A DNA stretch of 64,000 bases, from positions 62,001 to 126,000 of the forward strand of contig CAVRIZ010000005.1 in NCBI GenBank assembly GCA_963721445.1. The letters are read 5' to 3'. Below are positions 36,486 through 45,274 of the stretch, in pieces. The stretch is from DAIOEK01 sp963721445. GTDB taxonomy: Bacteria; Chloroflexota; Anaerolineae; Anaerolineales; Anaerolineaceae. Under the pieces are notes generated by a model. The model was not told the DNA's origin. It worked only from the letters and a program-made list of their open reading frames with translations, and did no database searches. Position 1 is the stretch's first letter. Each line of letters begins with the position of its first letter. The translations under genes were made by a program, and so were the position numbers.

Positions 36486-37744
36486 CTCCCGCACATCCTG
36501 TTGATGTAATTCTAGAGAGAATCACTTTTTGGATCTGGTTCTTCCGGATTTCGGGTGAAATTGCCTCCACCCGTATGTAATGAGGTGTCCAGCCACTCAT
36601 CAGGTAACCACCTTCCACTTTTTTTGCAGATTCCCACAAAACATCTTCGACCTTACCAATACACTTTTCCCGGAATCGAATACCTTCCTGGCTTAATACT
36701 TCGCGCAAGATCGCACTTCGTTGATGTTTGATCTTGCCATTGATCTGATCTGGGAATTTCGCAGCGGGCGTCCCAGCCCGGGCAGAATATGAAAACACAT
36801 GCCCTCCGGCAAATCCCGAAGATTGAACAAAATTCACAGTTTCCTTGAAATCTTCTTCAGTTTCCCCGGGGAATCCAACAATGATATCGGTTGTGATCGC
36901 CGCATCCGGTATTCTGCTCTGGATACTTTTCAATATTTCAGAAAATTCAGAAGTCAAAGTTTTTCTTCCCATCCGTCGAAGTATCGAATCTGTTCCTGAT
37001 TGCAGTGGTAGGTGAAAATGGGGGCAGAGGCGGGGATCTTCCCAGAGACTAAAAAAGTCCGAAATCCAGATCCCAGGGTTCCAACGAAGAGACTCTAACT
37101 CGTGTATCTTCTTTCACATTTTTCAAGATTTCGGCTAGAAGGTCAAAGAGATGTGCCGCCGGTTTGAGGTCTTTTCCCCACGATCCGATTTGCACACCGG
37201 TGAGTACAATCTCTTTCACATTCATTTCCAGTGCGCCGCGAATATCGGAGACAACTTGATCAATTGATATGCTGCGGGAGGAGCCTCGAGCCAGGCGTGT
37301 AATGCAAAAAGTGCAAAAATTGTCACAACCATCCTGAATTTTGATGAATGCCCGTGTTCGATGGCGTTCTCCGGGAATCACCTGTCGTTGATAATAATCA
37401 AGATCAGGAAACGAGCCAAACAAGTCACCGACCAGGGTATCCTTTTGTTGGTTTGGAACTACGGTCGTCAAGCCCGGGATCACGTCATTGAGAGTATCAT
37501 CCAAAGAAGCCAGGCAGCCAGTCGCAATGATCTGCATATCGCGATTCAAGCGGATTGCATTGCGGAGTTTTTGCCGGGAATCTTGTGCTGCTGCTGATGT
37601 GACCGCGCAAGTATTGACGATGACCACATCGGCTTCGTCCATCGCAGCCACAATCTCATGACCAGCCTGATGGAACTGGGCGGAGTATTTTTCTATTTCA
37701 CTCTGATTTAATTTGCAACCAACCGTATCCAGGAAAACTTTCAT
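36451..37744 (-). CDS. mtaB: MtaB-type tRNA methylthiotransferase, one frameshift
   Basis: Radical-SAM enzyme that methylthiolates t6A at position 37 of tRNA. The N-terminal UPF0004 domain has MKVFLDTVGCKLNQSE, NTCAVTSAA and ATGCLA cysteines. The radical-SAM triad is CDNFCTFC. The frame breaks after EPWDLDF; one extra G near 37065 restores DFFSLWEDPRLCPHFHLPLQ and the rest (IIVGFPGETEEDF) to 36451, total about 431 residues. The 3' end overlaps tatC by 35 bases, so the very C-terminus is less certain. It follows the lipoprotein gene by 15 bases. A short T-run is at the break, so a sequencing error is likely. Confidence 0.85.
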
Positions 37745-37759
37745 GTTTGGGGTTACATC

Positions 37760-38428
37760 CTACTCTGGCTTTATAACAATAAAATTATCAAATCGGATAT
37801 CCGTCCCGCCAGAATTGCGGGTCGCCGCCAATATTCCCACATCACCGTTTTGGAAGGAATCATCTTTCACTTCCAGCAACTTTGTCCAATTGACATAGAG
37901 AGAAAGGTTGTTGCCCACACAATCTGCCCTTAGGTGATTGATCTTTCCGTCTTTCTGGATCATATCTGTCACTTGCATCTGGAGCGACCCCAGAAAAGTC
38001 CGCACCCCATCTTGCACCTTGAGGATACCGTAATAGCCGTCTGTACTGATCAACAATGAATAATAGTTCCGTTCATTCTGAAACCGGCAAATTATCCCGA
38101 AGAGATTATCAACCGGACCGGATATCTTGGTTGCATCGACATCGACGATTGAATCCGTAAGATTTAAGCCGGGGGTAGTCCAATAAGTAGCGTTAGGTTC
38201 GTTGATCAATATTCGGATTGAATCTCCATCATAATGCACAACTCCCTTATCCGTGATGGCTAATTTCCAACCGTTATCATGGTCACTAAAATCATCCATA
38301 AACAGGGGGAGGTTTGCCTCCTGATCTGTAAATAACCCATGGATATAACTATCTCCCAATCCACAGGAGGTGATGATCAGTGAAGAGATCAGTGTCAGAA
38401 TGATATAGATTGAATTCTTCATTCCCAT
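37760..38428 (-). CDS. Lipoprotein with lectin/glucanase-like domain
   Basis: Protein of 222 residues with a lipoprotein signal peptide (lipobox IITSC near residue 22). After it comes a beta-rich domain: FMDDFSDHDNGWKL, FGIICRFQNERNYYSLLIS, GDVGILAATRNSGGTDIRFDNF. These motifs are typical of the concanavalin-A-like fold seen in DUF1080-type and family-16-like proteins, often sugar-binding. It should sit on the outer face of the membrane. A second ATG at 38422 fits the GAGGA site slightly better. It is co-directional with the TPR gene and mtaB. Specific function unknown. Confidence 0.75.
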   Translation of the reverse strand: MGMKNSIYIILTLISSLIITSCGLGDSYIHGLFTDQEANLPLFMDDFSDHDNGWKLAITDKGVVHYDGDSIRILINEPNATYWTTPGLNLTDSIVDVDATKISGPVDNLFGIICRFQNERNYYSLLISTDGYYGILKVQDGVRTFLGSLQMQVTDMIQKDGKINHLRADCVGNNLSLYVNWTKLLEVKDDSFQNGDVGILAATRNSGGTDIRFDNFIVIKPE

Positions 38429-38458
38429 TTCCTCACGATTCTATCATAACCTGATCAC

Positions 38459-39865
38459 TCAGTTCTCGGCCAGGAAATCTACAGCCTGTTTCTTTGTTAC
38501 TTCGTCCACCGTCTGGTTGGCTGCCGAATCAATCCATTTGCGCCCTTCCTCATAATTTCCGGATGAGACCAACCAGATTCCCAGATGAAGTTGGGCAGGA
38601 TAGTATTTGGGGAATTGCTGAATGGCAGATCGCAGATATTTCTCCCCGATATATGAATCATTAAGGGTCAGATATATCCTCCCGGCGAGATCCAGATTTT
38701 CAGCAGAAGCGGGATTTTTCAAAAGTAGTTTTTGGACTGCATCCAGACCAAACTTGTCTATAAAGATTTGATTCTGGACGCAAAATTCTGCGATTTGGCG
38801 CCAAATTGGTTCCGGCAACTGAGAAAGTTCTGCAGCATGAACCCATTGTTGAAGACCGGTTTGATAATCTCCCAGTTTATTATAGGTGTCTCCGAGAAGG
38901 ATCCAATTCTCAGGTGTTCGAGGATCAAGCCGAGTTGCGTTTTTTAGATAGATCAGGGCGATATCCGGTTTATTTTGGGAGATCCAATACTGACCGACAA
39001 TCTGATTCACTATCGGATTGGCTGGGTCCAGGTTTAATGCACGGGCAATTTCAGCTTCCCCGCCAGCATTAGTAGTAGAAAGATATCTTCCCAGGGAAGC
39101 CAGCGCCACGGCTGAATCGGGAGCTAATTCACAGGCAAATCGGTAAGCGGCTTCAGCGATTGGCCTTACTTTGATCGACTCGAAATATTGGCCTAACTCC
39201 AAATAATGGACAGACTTGGTATCGTTGTTCTGCTCGTCATTGGAAAGCCCCTGTAGGATTGGTTCCAGTCCAGAAACCGGCATTGCTTTAGCCTGTCGGA
39301 TCAATTTGAGGGAATTTTGGGGATCCTGAAATGCTTTAAATCCTGCCAATATAATGAGCGTCTGGTCATCGCCGGAGAGCTCATATTCGGTAGTCAAAAA
39401 ATCAATTGCCTCTATCCAATTCTTCGTTTGGGCATAGATCCGTAAACGGTTCTCGCGAGAGGACGCTACCTCTGGTGATCCGTCCTTTATCTGGTTGTAC
39501 GCATTTAGCGAGAGGTCTGGGTTATTTTTCCGAAAGTAAATATCACCCAGTGTTAGCCAACCTATCGGGGAGAGGGCATTCTCCTTTTCGATCTGTTTTA
39601 ATCCAGTTAACGCCGTATCGAGATCTTGCATCTTAAATGCGGCAATGGCCATCTTTTCGCGAAGGTCTGCCCGGTAAGGCTGCCACTCTGATGCGATCCT
39701 GTATTGGATGATTGCCTGAGTGTATAAGCCTTCCGACTCATACTGAGCTGCGAGCGCAAGACTCTTTTGCAACCTACCCGGTTGTGGAGAAATACCCAAT
39801 GCCATGGTTAGTAACAGGAATACGACGCCTGCGAGTACGATCTGAAGAGATGGACGCTCACCCAT
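38459..39865 (-). CDS. Membrane-anchored TPR protein
   Basis: Protein of 468 residues: an N-terminal hydrophobic helix (QIVLAGVVFLLLTMALGI) followed by at least eight tetratricopeptide units, such as LAAQYESEGLYTQAIIQYRIA, WLTLGDIYFRKNNPDLSLNAY, LASLGRYLSTTNAGGEAEIAR and WILLGDTYNKLGDYQTGLQQW. TPRs mediate protein contacts, so it is probably a scaffold outside or at the membrane. No catalytic motif is seen. A TATAAT lies exactly 7 bases before the ATG and no ribosome site is visible, so the mRNA may be leaderless. Confidence 0.8.
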   Translation of the reverse strand: MGERPSLQIVLAGVVFLLLTMALGISPQPGRLQKSLALAAQYESEGLYTQAIIQYRIASEWQPYRADLREKMAIAAFKMQDLDTALTGLKQIEKENALSPIGWLTLGDIYFRKNNPDLSLNAYNQIKDGSPEVASSRENRLRIYAQTKNWIEAIDFLTTEYELSGDDQTLIILAGFKAFQDPQNSLKLIRQAKAMPVSGLEPILQGLSNDEQNNDTKSVHYLELGQYFESIKVRPIAEAAYRFACELAPDSAVALASLGRYLSTTNAGGEAEIARALNLDPANPIVNQIVGQYWISQNKPDIALIYLKNATRLDPRTPENWILLGDTYNKLGDYQTGLQQWVHAAELSQLPEPIWRQIAEFCVQNQIFIDKFGLDAVQKLLLKNPASAENLDLAGRIYLTLNDSYIGEKYLRSAIQQFPKYYPAQLHLGIWLVSSGNYEEGRKWIDSAANQTVDEVTKKQAVDFLAEN

Positions 39866-39872
39866 ACATTCA

Positions 39873-39878
39873 ATTATA
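39873..39878 (-). promoter_or_regulatory. -10 box placing the start at the TPR gene ATG (candidate leaderless)
   Basis: TATAAT on the minus strand ends 7 bases before the ATG at 39865. Transcription about 7 bases downstream would begin at or next to the start codon, and there is no Shine-Dalgarno. No clear -35 is seen. Confidence 0.45.
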
Positions 39879-39948
39879 TCTCTGGCTACGATCGGTTTTT
39901 CTCTCCTGCAGCCAGAGCATCTTTGTTAATAAACCATTCATACTTATC

Positions 39949-39976
39949 TTGACTAAACCAGAATAACCATGATAAT
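39949..39976 (+). promoter_or_regulatory. Promoter of the cold-shock gene
   Basis: TTGACT (39949-39954) and GATAAT (39971-39976) are 16 bases apart, giving a start near 39983 and a leader of about 55 bases before the ATG at 40038. Confidence 0.65.
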
Positions 39977-40037
39977 CTTGACCCCGGCATTGCGAATTAC
40001 AATGTCGAATCAACTAATCATAGATGGAGAAAGCAGT

Positions 40038-40250
40038 ATGTCAGAACGTTTTGTTGGCACCGTCAAGTGGTTCAATGCCACTAAAGGCTATGGTTTCATT
40101 GGCCGCGATGATGGCGAAGATGTCTTTGTACATTTTTCCGCCATTGATATGGATGGCTATAAACGCCTTCGTGAAGCTCAGAAAGTAGAATTCTCGGTGG
40201 AAGATGGACCGAAAGGCCTGCAAGCCGCCAATGTGATACCGGTAGAGTAA
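40038..40250 (+). CDS. Cold-shock protein CspA family
   Basis: Single-stranded nucleic-acid-binding OB-fold protein of 70 residues, an RNA chaperone. RNP1 is KGYGFIGR and RNP2 is VFVHFSAI, both complete. The C-terminus ends in the usual GLQAANVIPVE. I start at ATG 40038 after GGAGAAAGCAGT; the frame upstream to 39969 is leader. A 12-bp perfect hairpin follows at 40284. Monocistronic. Confidence 0.97.
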   Translation: MSERFVGTVKWFNATKGYGFIGRDDGEDVFVHFSAIDMDGYKRLREAQKVEFSVEDGPKGLQAANVIPVE

Positions 40251-40283
40251 TTTAGAATCGGTACACCCACTTTTCAAGAGACG

Positions 40284-40311
40284 ATCAGACCACCCATAAG
40301 GGTGGTCTGAT
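40284..40311. terminator. Strong hairpin between cspA and the YdcF gene
   Basis: A perfect 12-bp stem (ATCAGACCACCC / GGGTGGTCTGAT) with an ATAA loop, in the gap between two convergent genes. Neither strand has a U-run, so it may act as a bidirectional terminator or as a 3'-end stabiliser. Confidence 0.6.
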
Positions 40312-40334
40312 TACATATCGGGTGTCTGCACTCT

Positions 40335-40955
40335 TCAATTTTCCTGATATATCCCCAACTTATAGGAGATCAAGGCAATATATTCGTAGATGGTAGCCTC
40401 CCTTGACTGGCTATCCATCCACCAAGTGGCAGGGTGATACCAGTACCCTTCCGCGTCAACAGGGTTAACGGAAATCCGGATTCCACTCCCACGAAAGATG
40501 TCGAGAAATATTATTTTTGTCCTTCTTGAGTGAAACGAGTCGGTGACGATGATCAGTTTCTTCCAATCCTTCTCTAAAGCCAGTGTCTTAATAGCGATGG
40601 CTTCATCCCGGGTGGATTTTGCTTCACCATCCGTTACGTAAATAAATACCTTACGGACACCACGTTGAGCCGCCTGGTCTTCCATGATCCGGCTTACCCT
40701 GGTGTTGGTCAAAGGGTCTACCGTTCCTGTTTCGGTGATGATTAATCGTTTCGCATAATCCCGGAGGATCAGGTCTGATGCGTGATCCATGCGCTCAATA
40801 CCACCTCCACTCAAAACAGCTACCACAGAAGATGAGGTGATCGGATCGCGTACCACCAGAAAATAGCCTGCCCCTATCATAATAAATGGAACAATTATGA
40901 TTGAGATCAGAATTACCGATGTCATTATTAGAATGATCTTCCGTAAGGTTTTCAT
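40335..40955 (-). CDS. YdcF/SanA family (DUF218) membrane protein
   Basis: Protein of 206 residues with one N-terminal transmembrane helix (IILIMTSVILISIIIVPFIM) and a DUF218 domain: VVAVLSGGGIERMDHA, RLIITETGT, STRDEAIAI and VTDSFHSRRTKIIF. The family is tied to envelope integrity and possibly nucleotide or polysaccharide chemistry; no reaction is established. The domain should face outside. It follows the PatB/MalY-like gene by 7 bases on the same strand. Confidence 0.82.
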   Translation of the reverse strand: MKTLRKIILIMTSVILISIIIVPFIMIGAGYFLVVRDPITSSSVVAVLSGGGIERMDHASDLILRDYAKRLIITETGTVDPLTNTRVSRIMEDQAAQRGVRKVFIYVTDGEAKSTRDEAIAIKTLALEKDWKKLIIVTDSFHSRRTKIIFLDIFRGSGIRISVNPVDAEGYWYHPATWWMDSQSREATIYEYIALISYKLGIYQEN

Positions 40956-40962
40956 GGAGGGT

Positions 40963-42120
40963 TTACCTCTGATCCAACCCTATCCGGATGCGATCCAGCG
41001 CTTCCTTCAACGTACCTGTCGGACATCCAAAATTCAGGCGCACAAATCCTTCCCCACCTTGACAAAAATCTTTTCCATCATTTAATCCAACCTTACATTT
41101 TTCCAGGAAAAACTTCTGCGGATCAGACAAACCCAATCCATGGCAATCCAACCAAGCGAGATATGTCCCCTCTGCGGGATATACTATGATTTCTGGAATA
41201 TTGGATTCAATATAATCCTGCAAATAGTCACGATTCTTCTGTAAGTAAACCAACAGTTCGGCGAGCCAGGGTCCACCCCCGGCATAGGCGGCTTCTGCTG
41301 CCGTCAACCCCAGAATATTGACATAAGGCACGATTCCCTTACGGGCATTAATAAGCTGCTGGCGTAGATCTGGATTCGGAACAATGGCAAAAGCACATTC
41401 CAATCCAGCGATATTAAATGTCTTGCTTGGGGCCATATAGGTGATCGTTCTGTTTGCAATATCCGAATTTAACGATGCGATCGGGATATGGGTGTGGTTC
41501 TCAAAGATCAGGTCCCCATGAATTTCATCTGAACAAAGGATGATGTCGTTTTGGATGCAGAGGTCGGCTACTCGGGTCAGTTCTTCCCTGGTAAACACTC
41601 TCCCAACCGGGTTGTGTGGATTACAAAGGAGAAAAGTCTTTGCACCTGATTTAAATTGTTTGGCCAGATCGTCAAAATCTATCTCATATCTTCCGGTGTC
41701 AGTCTTAATCAACGGGGAGAACACCGCCTGTGCACCGGCATTTCCCGGCGCCAGGTGGATAGGCGGATAGACCGGCGTTTGAAGAACGATCCTATCACTA
41801 TGACCTCTGAATGCCTGACAAAACAAATTCAATCCGGTTACGACACCCGGTAAAAATACGATTGATTCAGGGGCGACATTCCAGGAGAAGCTATCCCATA
41901 GGTGTTTGATTACGAGTTGGAGGATCGTCTCTGAGGATGTTCCATACCCAAAAACGCCATGATTAATTCGATCCTTGAGAGCCTCGATAACCAATGGAGG
42001 TGAAACGAAATCCATATCCGCTACCCAGAGTGGGAGCACATCGGCTGGGTATAAACTCCATTTGACGCTGTCAGTCCCTCTTCGTTCGATGTATCGATCA
42101 AAATCAAATGTGTTTGTCAT
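40963..42120 (-). CDS. PatB/MalY-type aminotransferase (probable cystathionine beta-lyase)
   Basis: PLP fold-type I enzyme of 385 residues. The start FDFDRYIERRGTDSVKW, then LPLWVADMDF, is the PatB/MalY hallmark of C-S beta-lyases. The cofactor motifs are NPHNPVGRVF, SDEIHGDL and the Schiff-base lysine in MAPSKTFNIAG. It likely cleaves cystathionine or related beta-substituted cysteines to pyruvate, ammonia and a thiol; some homologs act as regulators. Transcribed with the YdcF gene. Confidence 0.88.
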   Translation of the reverse strand: MTNTFDFDRYIERRGTDSVKWSLYPADVLPLWVADMDFVSPPLVIEALKDRINHGVFGYGTSSETILQLVIKHLWDSFSWNVAPESIVFLPGVVTGLNLFCQAFRGHSDRIVLQTPVYPPIHLAPGNAGAQAVFSPLIKTDTGRYEIDFDDLAKQFKSGAKTFLLCNPHNPVGRVFTREELTRVADLCIQNDIILCSDEIHGDLIFENHTHIPIASLNSDIANRTITYMAPSKTFNIAGLECAFAIVPNPDLRQQLINARKGIVPYVNILGLTAAEAAYAGGGPWLAELLVYLQKNRDYLQDYIESNIPEIIVYPAEGTYLAWLDCHGLGLSDPQKFFLEKCKVGLNDGKDFCQGGEGFVRLNFGCPTGTLKEALDRIRIGLDQR

Positions 42121-42233
42121 TTGCCCATTATAACCTGATACAAATCCTCCACAGGCTTCCTGTCAATGCCCTGGCATTGTGATTGCAACACAATGGATGA
42201 TAACCCCAAATTTCGTATCTACAGGAGGGTGAG

Positions 42234-42518
42234 ATGCAGCAATGGGAATTTTGTGCGGTCGGTCCGATCAAGACTGAATCCAGCTGGTGGTGGGGTAGTT
42301 TTCCAAAATTGTTTTATTTCACCACAGAAGGATTAAAAGTTGTCCCAATTGAAAAAAACGCTAAAATTGAAGAGCAATCTGTAATGGCCATCGTGCTGGG
42401 GAAATTAGGACTGGAAGGATGGGAAATGGTTGGAACAGGTCCTGTCGAAGGCAAAGATATGAATAATAAAGGTCTGATGCACTACATCTATTTTAAGAGG
42501 CCGATCGTTTCCTCCTGA
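42234..42518 (+). CDS. Small DUF4177-like protein
   Basis: Protein of 94 residues. It begins QQWEFCAVG and ends with LGLEGWEMVGTG, then MHYIYFKRP, the pattern of the small DUF4177-type proteins (WEY..V at the start, LN.LG.EGWE.V late). An excellent AGGAGGG site is 4 bases before the ATG. It precedes the threonine-synthase-like gene by 10 bases and is very probably co-transcribed with it. Function unknown. Confidence 0.75.
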   Translation: MQQWEFCAVGPIKTESSWWWGSFPKLFYFTTEGLKVVPIEKNAKIEEQSVMAIVLGKLGLEGWEMVGTGPVEGKDMNNKGLMHYIYFKRPIVSS

Positions 42519-42528
42519 GAAAGCATAC

Positions 42529-44211
42529 ATGGCTGCTCATTTTGTGGTTGAATGTCTTGATTGTGGTTATTCGACACCTTATTTCCCGACTTCGGTGTCG
42601 TGTCCACGCTGCGGGAGTGGTTGGCGGGAAGCGCTGTACGATTACTCCAGCCTGGCATTGACACTTCCATTACAACTGCCCGGACGCCCATTTGATCTAT
42701 GGCGTTATAAAGAGTTGTTACCCGTTCGCGATCATAATCCTGACCTCACGCTCGGTGAAGGTGGAACCCCATTATTAAAAGCCACCAATTTGGGCAATTT
42801 GATCCAATGTCCCAATATATTCATTAAAGACGAACGACAAAATCCGACCAAGTCATTTAAAGATAGGCAGGCGGCAGTCACGATCGCTGCATTACTCGAA
42901 TCGGGAATCACAGAAATGGTGGTCGCCTCCTCAGGCAACATCGCCCTGGCTTATGCCGCTCATGCAGCCCGTTCCGGGATAAAACTTTGGGCATTTCTGA
43001 CCAGCCGTGTCCCGACAGCGAAGATACGCGAGATCTTGCTTTATGGCGCAAGAGTAATAAAAATTGCCGGAAACATGGATCAGACGCGTAAAGTTGCGGT
43101 TGATTTTGCCAGACAGCGGAATGTGTTCATGGATCAGGCTGCCCAAACCGTTCCTTCCGTTGAAGCGATGAAGACGATCGCCTATGAAACAACGGAACAA
43201 CTTTCCGCCACCATGGGTCCACCCGTCGCGAGGAATAAAAGCCAACCGCCAACTCCCTGGCGCGCACCAGACTGGTATATTCAACCGGTCAGTGTCGGTC
43301 TCGGACCCATCGGAATATTAAAAGGTTTTTCTGAGCTGAGGATTATGGGTCTGATCGATCACACCCCGGCGATGGGTTTGATTCAACCGGATGGTTGTGC
43401 TCCAATGGCAAGAGCCTGGAATCTGGGGATGGATACCATTGAGCCTTTGACCACGCAAGATACAACCATTGAATCACTTGCCACGATGGATCCGGGTAGA
43501 GCCTATACATTATTGCACCACCGTATGGCACAAGAATCTGGCGGAATATTTGAAGTCGTATCCGATCGGGATGCGTATAAGGCAATCTCATTACTCGCCC
43601 GGTTGGAAGGGATTCTGGTGGAACCCGCTTCAGGCGTTGCGTTTGCCGGCCTCATCAAACTTTGCAATCGCGGAATTATCAAAGAGAAGGACATCGTTAT
43701 AGTTAACGCGACCGGGCATACCATGCCGGTGGAAAGTCCGACGCACACTTTCCATAATGAACGACGAAAAATGACGGCTTCCCTGGCGATTACCAATACA
43801 GATAATCTGATTTCCGCCTTGAAGCTGGTCGATTTTACCGATACCCCACGGATCCTGGTTGCGATGGGGAATGAAAAGACACGCCGTATCATCCAGCTCT
43901 ATACGCTGTTATTGGGAGCGATGGAGGTCTATGAAGCGAAAGACCAGGACACAACCATAGGAGAATTTCAATCCCGAAATCCAGATCTGATCATTCTTGA
44001 TCTAAAATCGAGTGCCATGAGCGGATTTGCTGTATTGGATAAGATCATCAATAAAACCACTCAAAATCCCATCCCAATTATTGGGATGACGGCTGCCGAG
44101 TTCACCCCGCAGGAGAAGATACAACTTTCTGCGAATATCGATCTGATCAGCAAGCGGGGGGAAGTATACAGCCCGCGAAATTTGGATGATTTAAGAGCGT
44201 TACTTCAATAA
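42529..44211 (+). CDS. Threonine-synthase-like PLP enzyme fused to a degenerate receiver domain
   Basis: Protein of 560 residues in one intact frame. Residues 9-28 form a zinc ribbon (C9, C12, C25, C28). About 70-420 are a fold-type II PLP domain: KDERQNPTKSFKDRQ with the Schiff-base lysine K111 and SSGNIALAYAAHA, related to ThrC (O-phosphohomoserine to threonine). The usual NPTGSFKDRG reads NPTKSFKDRQ. Residues 439-560 are a CheY-like receiver: ILVAMGNEK where an acidic pair is expected, the phospho-acceptor-type Asp491 in LIILDLKS, a Thr (GMTAAE, 521) and a Lys (LISKRG, 542). Lack of the acidic pair makes Mg-dependent phosphorylation unlikely. True ThrC activity is uncertain. A terminator follows. 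Confidence 0.85.
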   Translation: MAAHFVVECLDCGYSTPYFPTSVSCPRCGSGWREALYDYSSLALTLPLQLPGRPFDLWRYKELLPVRDHNPDLTLGEGGTPLLKATNLGNLIQCPNIFIKDERQNPTKSFKDRQAAVTIAALLESGITEMVVASSGNIALAYAAHAARSGIKLWAFLTSRVPTAKIREILLYGARVIKIAGNMDQTRKVAVDFARQRNVFMDQAAQTVPSVEAMKTIAYETTEQLSATMGPPVARNKSQPPTPWRAPDWYIQPVSVGLGPIGILKGFSELRIMGLIDHTPAMGLIQPDGCAPMARAWNLGMDTIEPLTTQDTTIESLATMDPGRAYTLLHHRMAQESGGIFEVVSDRDAYKAISLLARLEGILVEPASGVAFAGLIKLCNRGIIKEKDIVIVNATGHTMPVESPTHTFHNERRKMTASLAITNTDNLISALKLVDFTDTPRILVAMGNEKTRRIIQLYTLLLGAMEVYEAKDQDTTIGEFQSRNPDLIILDLKSSAMSGFAVLDKIINKTTQNPIPIIGMTAAEFTPQEKIQLSANIDLISKRGEVYSPRNLDDLRALLQ

Positions 44212-44235
44212 ATCTACTAATTCTAAATTTTCATG

Positions 44236-44266
44236 TGGCAGCCATTCCATGGCTGCCATTTTATTC
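44236..44266 (+). terminator. Rho-independent terminator after the threonine-synthase-like gene
   Basis: TGGCAGCCA pairs with TGGCTGCCA around TTCCA, followed by TTTTATT, 24 bases after the stop codon. Confidence 0.75.
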
Positions 44267-44294
44267 TGCTGAATTCCATGCAATACCTTCGTTA

Positions 44295-44303
44295 TGATAT
44301 ACT
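44295..44303 (+). promoter_or_regulatory. Extended -10 promoter of the argF-rocD pair
   Basis: TGA-TATACT (44295-44303) lies 42 bases before the ATG at 44346, downstream of the previous terminator. The -35 region is not clear. Confidence 0.45.
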
Positions 44304-44345
44304 AACCTCGATAATTCACCCAAATTTCCCATATCAGGAGCTTAC

Positions 44346-45272
44346 ATGAAACGAGATTTCCTTGCCATCTCTGATTATCCATCCGCTGATTTGAAGATGC
44401 TGCTCGACCTGGCTATCCGGTTGAAGAAAGAGCATTTCTCAGGCGGGAACGAGCCGATTCTCAAAGGTAAAACCATGGCAATGATTTTCCAGAAGCCCAG
44501 TTTACGCACGCGTGTCTCATTTGACATGGCGATGCGGCATCTGGGCGGTGATGCGCTTTATCTTTCTCCCAATGAAATCGGATTGGGACAACGCGAATCG
44601 ATCGCGGATGTCGCCAGGGTGTTAAGTGGATATGTGGAAGTTCTTATGGCGCGGGTTTTTGCCCACGATCATGTCCTTGAACTGGCAAAATGGTGCAGCA
44701 TTCCGGTTGTCAATGGCTTGAGCGATTACAACCATCCCTGTCAGGGTATGGCAGACGCACTGACCATCGTCGAGAAATTTGGCAGCCTTAAAGGATTAAA
44801 TGTGACCTTCATCGGGGATGGCAATAACGTGGCAGTCTCCCTGATGCATATAGTTCTGGCGTTGGGCGGCAATTTCACCCTCGCATCCCCTGAAGGGTAT
44901 GATCTGATACCCAAATCATTGGAAATCGGAAAATCGATCGCAGCCAAAACTGGTACGAAGATCTCCCTGGTACGTGATCCGCATGCCGCAGTAAAAGGCG
45001 CCCATGTCATTTATACCGACACCTGGACCAGCATGGGGCAGGAAGCAGAAACCAAGAAACGGGAAGCTGTTTTCCCACCTTACCAGGTGAATGCCAAACT
45101 GGTTGCCGAAGCGGATAAGGATGTGATCGTGATGCACTGCCTGCCTGCTCATCGCGGACAGGAATTGACCGATGACGTAGCTGATGGTCCGCACAGTGTG
45201 ATCTTCCCGCAAGCGCATAACCGTCTGCATGCGCAAAAAGCGATCGTAGCCTATGTTTTAGGAGCGGCATAA
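44346..45272 (+). CDS. argF: Ornithine carbamoyltransferase
   Basis: Forms citrulline from ornithine and carbamoyl phosphate (or the reverse in arginine catabolism). It has 308 residues. The carbamoyl-phosphate loop reads PSLRTRVSF (variant of STRTR). The ornithine-side motifs are GLSDYNHPCQGMADALT and MHCLPAHRGQE, whose Cys-Leu-Pro is diagnostic of OTCase over ATCase. The ATG follows AGGAGCTTAC. The aminotransferase rocD starts 2 bases after its stop, so the two share a transcript. Biosynthetic (argF) versus catabolic (arcB) use cannot be fixed; no other arginine gene is in the window. Confidence 0.95.
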   Translation: MKRDFLAISDYPSADLKMLLDLAIRLKKEHFSGGNEPILKGKTMAMIFQKPSLRTRVSFDMAMRHLGGDALYLSPNEIGLGQRESIADVARVLSGYVEVLMARVFAHDHVLELAKWCSIPVVNGLSDYNHPCQGMADALTIVEKFGSLKGLNVTFIGDGNNVAVSLMHIVLALGGNFTLASPEGYDLIPKSLEIGKSIAAKTGTKISLVRDPHAAVKGAHVIYTDTWTSMGQEAETKKREAVFPPYQVNAKLVAEADKDVIVMHCLPAHRGQELTDDVADGPHSVIFPQAHNRLHAQKAIVAYVLGAA

Positions 45273-45274
45273 AT

